NCBI GenBank assembly: GCA_034436045.1
Contig: DAOTVZ010000179.1
Span: forward strand, 1 to 8,354
Direction of reading: 5' to 3'
Length of the DNA: 8,354 nt
DNA from: H111-94 sp034436045
Lineage (GTDB): Bacteria; Chloroflexota; Ktedonobacteria; Ktedonobacterales; Ktedonobacteraceae
Position numbers and translations under genes: made by a program. This document shows positions 1-6,000 of this stretch, in pieces. Under the pieces are notes generated by a model. The model had not been told where the DNA came from. It did not search any database and worked only from the letters and a program-made list of their open reading frames with translations. Each line of letters starts with the position of its first letter. Within the stretch, counting starts at the first letter, position 1.

Positions 1-28
1 TTTTCTAAACAAGTTATATCCGCAAAAA

Positions 29-72
29 TGTGAATTTTCGCTGAATGTTTGCTGAATTTTCGCTGAATGTAC
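29..72. repeat. Phased 11-bp direct repeats
   Basis: Four degenerate 11-bp units lie head to tail: tgtgaattttc (29-39), gctgaatgttt (40-50), gctgaattttc (51-61) and gctgaatgtac (62-72). The heptamer gctgaat recurs exactly every 11 bp, at 40, 51 and 62. Seen as a longer unit, the 18-mer tgaattttcgctgaatgt is repeated perfectly at 31-48 and 53-70. The array could be helically phased protein-binding sites or simple tandem duplication. Its function is not known and the window edge may cut it short. Confidence 0.75.
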
Positions 73-88
73 ATCGACACCGTCACGA

Positions 89-180
89 TGATGATGAATT
101 TTTCACCCGAAACCGGCAATGGCATCACGCCCCGACGGGATGGTACCATTGTTGGTTTCGGGTGAAAAAATTCATCATCA
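89..180. repeat. Long imperfect inverted repeat
   Basis: The left arm (89-122, beginning tgatgatgaattttt) is the reverse complement of the right arm (146-180) apart from one T-run length difference and one two-base change (ccggcaa against ccaacaa). The 23-nt centre (123-145) contains atcacgcccc, which recurs in the next palindrome at 221-230. Part of the arm, ggtgaaaattcattatca, appears a third time at 252-269. There is no reading frame of note. It could be a dispersed intergenic palindrome, a small non-autonomous element or a structured RNA; the sequence alone does not decide. Confidence 0.8.
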
Positions 181-284
181 CGCGCTGAAAGCGGAGCAAT
201 AGGCGAGCAGGGCGTGATCAATCACGCCCCTGCGAGATCGCCGACGTTGCTGGTGAAAATTCATTATCATCGTTGCTCAGCGCG
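181..284. repeat. Nested palindromes around a GC-rich hairpin
   Basis: An outer pair, cgcgctga (181-188) and tcagcgcg (277-284), encloses a hairpin at 202-242. The inner stem is gcagggcgtgat (207-218) against atcacgcccctgc (221-233) with one bulged base, and an outer stem ggcga/tcgcc (202-206/238-242) flanks it. The stretch 252-269 repeats the outer end of the preceding inverted repeat. Together with 89-180 this makes about 200 bp of repetitive, fold-prone DNA with no gene. Confidence 0.65.
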
Positions 285-300
285 AGACGAAAGAGGAAGA

Positions 301-349
301 TAAAAAGTAGGTGACGCGCTCTAGCTTATGCAGAGGCTAGCAGCGCGCC
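301..349 (-). terminator. Probable terminator of the cinA-protease transcript
   Basis: Read leftward, a GC-rich stem pairs 342-347 plus 336-340 with 315-320 plus 321-325, with one bulged base (341) and a loop around 326-335. It starts about 30 nt past the stop codon of the M50 protease. A T-rich run (ctttttat on the minus strand, around 301-307) follows the stem after about 8 nt. That gap is longer than in a textbook intrinsic terminator, hence moderate confidence. Confidence 0.5.
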
Positions 350-377
350 CCAAAGGACAGAGGTAAAGGCAGGCAGG

Positions 378-1472
378 CTAATTTGTTCCCAACATCGGTA
401 TCAGCCCATGCGAGATGGACATGCCCAGCACTAGCACGGCGGCGAGGCCAAAGTAGGCCAGGCTGAGGATGATGCGCGTGCCAATGGGTACGTTATAATA
501 TGCCTTTGCTTGCGGCGTATTGGGAACCATGCCGCGCGTGAAGAGTTGTGTCGCCGCCATAATGAGGAAGAAGAGCAGCCAGACAGAGAAGTTGCCCTGC
601 AACCATGACCAGACCTCGAAGGCCAGCAGGCCCACAAAACCGAGAATCCAGATGCGCCGGTCAATCGCCGCCAGCACACGCCCACCATCAAACGGCACAA
701 TGGGGATGAGGTTGAACAGGTTCATGAAGAAGCCAAAGTAAGCCAGCGAGGCCCACAAAGCCTGTGCCGATGTGTGCATCTGCGCCAGCAGCAAGCAAAC
801 AGAAGCAGCTAGAGCGCCCGCTATCGGGCCGGCGATCCCCACCTCGGCCTCGTCACGCGCATTCTGCGGCATACGGCGCATGGTGACGGCTGCGCCCAAC
901 ATAGGCACGAAGATCAAACCTCCCATCGGAATACCCTTCAGCTTCATAACCAGCGCGTGACCCATCTCATGGATGAAGAGCAGCAGCACCAACCCGATAG
1001 CGAAGGGCCAGCCCAGGAAAAATGCGTAGATACCAACAGAGATCAGCGCGGTAATACCTGCCAGCCCGAACTTGAGCAGAAAGGCCAGACTCTGCAATTT
1101 GAGTAACAAGGCCGCGAGGGCTGCACCAAGCCCGCCCAGCTTCGCCAGTCCACGCTTCTTGCGCTTCGCCCCACTTTCGGGTGTAGATGCCGTATCAGCA
1201 TTTTCGCCAGCAGTATACTCGTGCAACTGCTGCGGGCCACGATACTCTGCTGGCAGCACAGGTGCCTCAGTTGGCACGATGCCTCTATATGATATTTCAG
1301 GCTGATGAATGCCATAATCGCTATAGGGATCGGGATATGATGATTCTGGTGATAGAATAAACGGCGGATATTGCTCACCGACACCATCCTGTTGATAGTA
1401 GCGAGGATCAGTATACCCCCCTCCAACCGGTGAGCTATAATATCGTGAAGAATCTTCGGGATTTTCGTACAC
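378..1472 (-). CDS. Site-2-protease-like membrane metalloprotease (M50 family)
   Basis: A 364-residue intramembrane zinc metalloprotease of the site-2 protease type, a family that cleaves membrane-embedded substrates such as anti-sigma factors. The zinc site is visible as HEMGH (168-172) and the third ligand as NLIPIVPFDGG (254-264, Asp262). Hydrophobic segments lie near 138-153, 155-178, 211-231, 240-262, 273-310 and 333-350. Residues 1-100 form a probably disordered cytosolic tail with 13 Tyr and 13 Pro in its first 86 residues, ending in the basic stretch AKRKKRG (102-108). No PDZ or CBS domain is seen. The start is GTG: an in-frame TAA (1488-1490) lies just upstream and a GAGG ribosome site precedes it. 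It sits 63 nt downstream of cinA and may be co-transcribed with it. The substrate is unknown, and no anti-sigma factor gene is in the window. Confidence 0.88.
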   Translation of the reverse strand: MYENPEDSSRYYSSPVGGGYTDPRYYQQDGVGEQYPPFILSPESSYPDPYSDYGIHQPEISYRGIVPTEAPVLPAEYRGPQQLHEYTAGENADTASTPESGAKRKKRGLAKLGGLGAALAALLLKLQSLAFLLKFGLAGITALISVGIYAFFLGWPFAIGLVLLLFIHEMGHALVMKLKGIPMGGLIFVPMLGAAVTMRRMPQNARDEAEVGIAGPIAGALAASVCLLLAQMHTSAQALWASLAYFGFFMNLFNLIPIVPFDGGRVLAAIDRRIWILGFVGLLAFEVWSWLQGNFSVWLLFFLIMAATQLFTRGMVPNTPQAKAYYNVPIGTRIILSLAYFGLAAVLVLGMSISHGLIPMLGTN

Positions 1473-1495
1473 GTTAGCCTCGATTCTTTAGCAAA

Positions 1496-1524
1496 AGCAT
1501 ATTACCAGCCATATCATATCACAA
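1496..1524 (-). promoter_or_regulatory. Possible promoter for the M50 protease
   Basis: On the minus strand TTGTGA (1519-1524) and TATGCT (1496-1501) are separated by 17 bp. Each hexamer matches the sigma70 consensus at four of six positions. It lies in the 63-nt gap after cinA and would give a short leader before the GTG. Such matches arise by chance, so transcription from the cinA promoter alone is equally plausible. Confidence 0.3.
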
Positions 1525-1535
1525 CCCTGCCATAC

Positions 1536-2777
1536 TTATTGCAACGTAATCGTGCCTTCCAGGTAGCGGCGCAACAGGTTGAGCGCAGACATGACCGAGA
1601 TGCGCTTCTGATCCTCGCGGCTGGCACGCCAGCCCGGCCCCTTGCCGATTGCCACACCACTCGGCCCCTCGACCGCAATATGCACGGTGCCAACCGGTTT
1701 ACCTTCCTGCAAGTCGGGGCCAGCAACGCCAGTAATGCCCAGACCGATGTCGGTTCTCAACTGCTGACGTACCGCGTGTGCCATCGTCCGTGCCGTCTGT
1801 TCGCTTACCGCACCATACTGCTCCAGTATCTCGCGCGGCACACCCATCTGCGCCTTGAGTTCGGTACTATAGCTGACGATGCCTCCAACAAAATACTCGG
1901 AGCTACCCGCCACATCCGTAATCGTGCTGGCGAGCAGGCCACCCGTCAAAGACTCCATCACTGCTAGCTTCAATCCTTGCTCTTTGAGCATCCGGCCCAC
2001 CACGCTCTGCAAGGTGTCACGATCTATGCCAAAGACGTGATGGCCTAGCAACTGTCGCGCCTGGGCCTCTGTCGCTCTCACCAGCGCCTCAGCCTCCTCG
2101 CGTGTAGCTGCCTTAGCAGTAATACGCACATCTATTCCGTCGGTTTTAGCATATGTCGCTACCGTTGGATTGGTATTATGGATGAGTGAACCAAGTTGCT
2201 GCTCAACCGAGGACTCGCCCAGACCAGCTACGCGCAAGATACGTGTGAAGATAACGCCACCGGTATAGGGAGTCAGGCGAGGAATAGCTTCATATTCCCA
2301 CATGCGGTACATCTCACGCGGCACACCCGGCATAGCTATAATGATATGCTTATCTTTCTCCACCCACCAGCCGGGCGCAGTACCCAATGGGTTGGGAAGC
2401 GCGCGGGCCGAGGGAATGAGCGTGGCCTGCTTGATATTGCTCTCCGGCATGGGAGATCCAAATTTCGCAAACATGGTTCGCAACTCAGCCTCCAACTGCA
2501 GATCAACCTGCATCGTCTCACCCAGCAGCGTGCTAATCGCCTCGCGCGCCAGATCATCCTCGGTTGGTCCCAGGCCACCCGTCATGATAATCAGATCAGA
2601 GCGTTGCCAGGCGCGTTGCAACGTCTCAACGATACGTCCCAGGTTATCACCCACCTGTGAAACAAAATAAAGGTCGATACCGAGCGCCGCCAGGCTCTGG
2701 GCCAGGAAAGTCGCATTAGTGTCGGTGATGTGCCCTAATAGCAATTCAGTACCACATGATAAAATTTCCGCGCGCAT
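1536..2777 (-). CDS. cinA: CinA-like nicotinamide-nucleotide amidohydrolase
   Basis: A full-length CinA of 413 residues, the usual size. The N-terminal MoCF-like domain (about 1-170) shows CGTELLLGHITDTN (8-21), TGGLGPTEDD (66-75) and MPGVP (149-153). In known CinA proteins this domain has ADP-ribose pyrophosphatase activity. The C-terminal domain (about 255-410) is the PncC type, which deamidates nicotinamide mononucleotide to nicotinate mononucleotide in pyridine nucleotide salvage. It shows MESLTGG (274-280) with the expected Ser276, and TGVAGP (349-354). The usual ESCTGG cysteine is Leu here. The ATG start follows a strong GGAGGG ribosome site about 6 nt upstream. The gene is divergent from nrdJ and precedes the M50 protease gene. 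The name reflects competence induction in other bacteria, and nothing here indicates competence. Confidence 0.95.
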   Translation of the reverse strand: MRAEILSCGTELLLGHITDTNATFLAQSLAALGIDLYFVSQVGDNLGRIVETLQRAWQRSDLIIMTGGLGPTEDDLAREAISTLLGETMQVDLQLEAELRTMFAKFGSPMPESNIKQATLIPSARALPNPLGTAPGWWVEKDKHIIIAMPGVPREMYRMWEYEAIPRLTPYTGGVIFTRILRVAGLGESSVEQQLGSLIHNTNPTVATYAKTDGIDVRITAKAATREEAEALVRATEAQARQLLGHHVFGIDRDTLQSVVGRMLKEQGLKLAVMESLTGGLLASTITDVAGSSEYFVGGIVSYSTELKAQMGVPREILEQYGAVSEQTARTMAHAVRQQLRTDIGLGITGVAGPDLQEGKPVGTVHIAVEGPSGVAIGKGPGWRASREDQKRISVMSALNLLRRYLEGTITLQ

Positions 2778-2865
2778 ATGCCCTCCAACGCTGAGACCAC
2801 CCTGATCTCATCGTTCGTGTAAAATCGGGAACGGTTTTCGTTCCTCATTGCAGATAGTCTTTAAC

Positions 2866-2893
2866 ATCATACCACATCAGGCGGCGAAATCAA
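2866..2893 (-). promoter_or_regulatory. Possible cinA promoter overlapping NrdR box 1
   Basis: On the minus strand TTGATT (2888-2893) and TATGAT (2866-2871) are separated by 16 bp. The -10 element is a good match. The -35 falls inside the first NrdR-like box, so a repressor bound there could also block cinA. The implied leader is roughly 80 nt and includes two small hairpins (2828-2844 and about 2792-2810). Confidence 0.4.
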
Positions 2894-2903
2894 TATATTG
2901 TGT
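2888..2903. promoter_or_regulatory. NrdR box 1
   Basis: The 16-mer aatCAATATATTGTGT matches the published NrdR-box consensus acaCwAtATaTwGtgt at 14 of 16 positions, including the whole central core. NrdR is the nucleotide-sensing repressor of ribonucleotide reductase genes in most bacteria. The box lies upstream of nrdJ and is paired with a second box. The nrdR gene itself is not in the window. Confidence 0.8.
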
Positions 2904-2918
2904 CGCATCTATAAAAAA

Positions 2919-2934
2919 GTCCAATATCTTGTGT
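2919..2934. promoter_or_regulatory. NrdR box 2
   Basis: The 16-mer gtcCAATATCTTGTGT matches the NrdR consensus at 12 of 16 positions. It starts exactly 31 bp after box 1, about three helical turns, which is the spacing typical of paired NrdR boxes. It ends 7 bp before the -35 hexamer of the nrdJ promoter. The correct spacing is stronger evidence than either match alone. Confidence 0.77.
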
Positions 2935-2941
2935 CAGGGAC

Positions 2942-2970
2942 TTGAAATCAGGAGCTTTTGCGAGTATACT
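2942..2970 (+). promoter_or_regulatory. nrdJ promoter, sigma70 type
   Basis: TTGAAA (2942-2947) and TATACT (2965-2970) are separated by an ideal 17 bp. Transcription would start near 2977 and give a leader of about 97 nt before the ATG. That is too short for a cobalamin riboswitch, and none is apparent. A weak 7-bp hairpin (gaaatac 3022-3028 with gtatttc 3045-3051) is the only structure noticed in the leader. Confidence 0.7.
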
Positions 2971-3073
2971 GAGTTGCGGAAGGTAAAAGAGCCACAGGCA
3001 ACATCGATGTTGATCCTATTTGAAATACTTTTCCAACAATTATTGTATTTCTTGAAAAGAGGAGTAGTCAAGG

Positions 3074-6000
3074 ATGTTAGAACAGCAGTCACCTACCACC
3101 GCCGCCCAGGCTGACACCAATACACAGCATTATACAAAGTTAGAAGGCATTCGTGAGAAGGTCTTCCTGGATCGCTATTCGCTCAAAGACCCTTCCGGCA
3201 AGCCTCTTGAGGACTACCCGGAGCAACTCTGGGCGCGCGTTGCTCGTGGCATCGCCGCCGTCGAGCAGACCGAGGAGCAGCGAGCCTACTGGGAACGCCG
3301 CTTCTACGAGGCGCTCTCAGGTTTCCAATTTGTCCCCGGCGGACGTATCCTGACCGGTGCCGGTTCTGGCCACCAGGTAACATTCTACAACTGCATGCCG
3401 CCAGACCAGGAGGTACTTACAGCCAAGGGCTATCGACCGATCTCTCAAATCGCCATCGGCGATCTCGTAGTCACCCATCGCAACCGTCTTCGTCCGGTGC
3501 TGCACCGCTTTGAGCGCGAAACTGAAGAGCAGCTCTACATCATCCGTCCCAAGAAAATAGGCTACGACGACCTGCGCGTAACAGGCGAGCATAAAATATA
3601 TGTAATCCGCTCAGAGTGGGTCAACACACACAAATCCCGCGACGGGCTACGCCTGCAACACGAGCCAGACTGGATTCCCGCCAAAGACATTAAACCGGGT
3701 GATTATCTCGCCGTCGCATACAATGACGAAGAAAGCACCCCAGATGCTATCTATCTCCACGACTACCTATCAGGCTATCAAACGGAGGGCGGAAAGCTCT
3801 TCAAAGCTACGACACGAGGTTATCATGGTTATGTATCGGATTGGGGAACACATTACAAGCTTCAGGATCGTCTGGAACTCGATGGCGATTTATGCTACTT
3901 GTTTGGACGCTGGCTTGGCGATGGCTGTATAACTCATCGTAGCGGCACAGACATCCCATCTGGAATCAAAATCGTCTTTGCTCTGGATGAGCAAAAAGAA
4001 GCTGAAGAGATTGCTCGCATTATCGAAGCGAAGTTTGGCATAGAACCCACCATCAAGCTGAGCAGTACGGAACGCTGGTACGACTTGTGGATCAACTCTA
4101 TGCCCATCGGGGAATTCTTTAAGGCATTTCTCGGCTGTTATAGCTACAACAAGCGAATTCCCGATCAATTAATGCATTTATCTTCCGACCTTACATTGGA
4201 GCTATTGCGCGGATTATTCAGTGCTGATGGCTACATCTCTGGTAACAAACTTGGCATTGTATTGGCTAATCGTACGCTCACTGTTCAGACTCACCAGCTT
4301 CTGTTACGAATGGGATATTTATTCTCAATTCGAGAGAACACCCATCGCTTAGGGCGTATGCCAGCTTACCGCCTTCAAGCAACAGCCAATGAGTGTGGGC
4401 CATTGTTTGAGCGCTTCTTCGGCATAGAAGCACCTGAACACAACATCGACCTAAAATACTACTTTGAATATGATAATCTCAAATGGGTACGGATCGATGA
4501 GATTGTTATAGAGGATTATGCCGGTAGCGTGCTGGATATTGAGGTTGAGGAAGACCATTCGTTTGTTTCAGCCGGAGTTGTTGTCTCGAACTGCTTCGTG
4601 ATACCAAGCCCGGAGGATAGTCGTCAGGGTATTCTTGATAATCTCAAGATTATGACCGAGATCATGGCACGCGGCGGCGGTGTCGGCATCAATCTCTCGA
4701 CGTTGCGTCCGCGTGGCTCTTATATCAGAACGGTCAATGGTACCGCGTCCGGCCCTTGTTCCTGGGCACAGTTGTATTCAGTGGCAACCGGCGATGTCAT
4801 TCAGCAGGGGGGCTGCTTTGGCCCCAATGAGCGCATTGTGACCGATCATGGCTTGATTCCGGCTAAAGAACTCGCGGATCGCCTGGAAGCTGGCGAGCAG
4901 ATTCAGGCTATCACACATAAGGGATTGCGCCCCTTCACCCACGTTTTCCGCAACGGCGTCAAGGAGCTTTACGAGGTCAAGACACGCCGGGGCTATGGCG
5001 TCAAAGTGACACTTGATCACAAGATGGGCGTGCTGCGCAACGGAGAGATTGTCACAATCCCTCTGCGCAATCTCCATGAAGGTGATGAGATTTTGCTGCT
5101 CCCTGGTGAACATATGGCTGACGCACCGCTCGTACCACTCAGAAGCAGTCCCTCTATACGCTCGAAAATGAGCACCACACTCAACGAGCAGGTCACATTG
5201 CCAACTCATCTCACGCCTGAACTGGCCTATCTGCTCGGCTTCTTCTATGGTGAGGGCCATGTTCTTCAGGATGAAAAGGGCATCTCATGCAGCGTCGAAA
5301 ACAGCCGCCTGGACATTCAGCAGCGCCTCATTACGCTGATAAAACAACTCTTCGGGCTAGAAGCCAGGGTCTATAACGGTGATGGTGCCAGCTCGAATAT
5401 CAATGTCTACTCGCGCGTGCTGCTCGAATGGCTGCAAGAAAATGGCCTGCTCAAGCAGAAAGCAGCAGAGGTGCGTGTGCCGGAGGCTATCTTCCGCTCA
5501 CCCACAACAGTCGTCGCAGCCTTCATCGGTGGCTACTTCGATGCCGACGGCGGTGATCGACACAATAAGGACGGCTATGGCTTCGACAGCGTGAGCCGCG
5601 CCATGCTAGAGGATATTCAGCAGTTGTTGCTTGCCAATGGCATCGTTTCTCACATCGCCGTTCAAGATCGCAGCGCGCAAGGCAGGTTGCCTATCTATCG
5701 TCTGCTGATTACAGAGGCACAGTTCTGCGAACGTTTCAGCAACTTTATTGCTTGTCAGAAGGATCAGCAGCATCAAGGATATCGCAGTCACGGCAATTCC
5801 ACCAAAGAACATGTTTCGCACTACGCATTAAGCCGTGTACATGAGCGCGTTGCGACAGCCGGACACGTTGCGCTACTAGAGAGCATCGATGATCTGCTCA
5901 ACGTGCTTCCCGACACTATCACCTCTATCACGCCAGTCGGCACCTCTGATGTGTACGATTTCGAGGTTGACGAAGTACACCTGCTGGCCGGTAATGGCCT

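Noticed and set aside
85..284. A CRISPR array or transposon end
   Set aside because: The repeats are inverted and irregular with no uniform spacers, and no cas or transposase gene is nearby.
2971..3073. A cobalamin riboswitch in the leader of the B12-dependent reductase gene
   Set aside because: Only about 97 nt lie between the predicted start of transcription and the ATG, which is too short, and no B12-box-like element was seen.
2848..3114. An 88-codon rightward reading frame between cinA and nrdJ
   Set aside because: It spans both NrdR boxes and the nrdJ promoter, has no recognisable domain, and runs out of frame into nrdJ, so it is treated as chance.
4778..5260. A 160-codon antisense reading frame within intein 2, and similar antisense frames elsewhere in nrdJ
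   Set aside because: They lie wholly inside a strongly supported coding frame on the other strand and carry no family motif.
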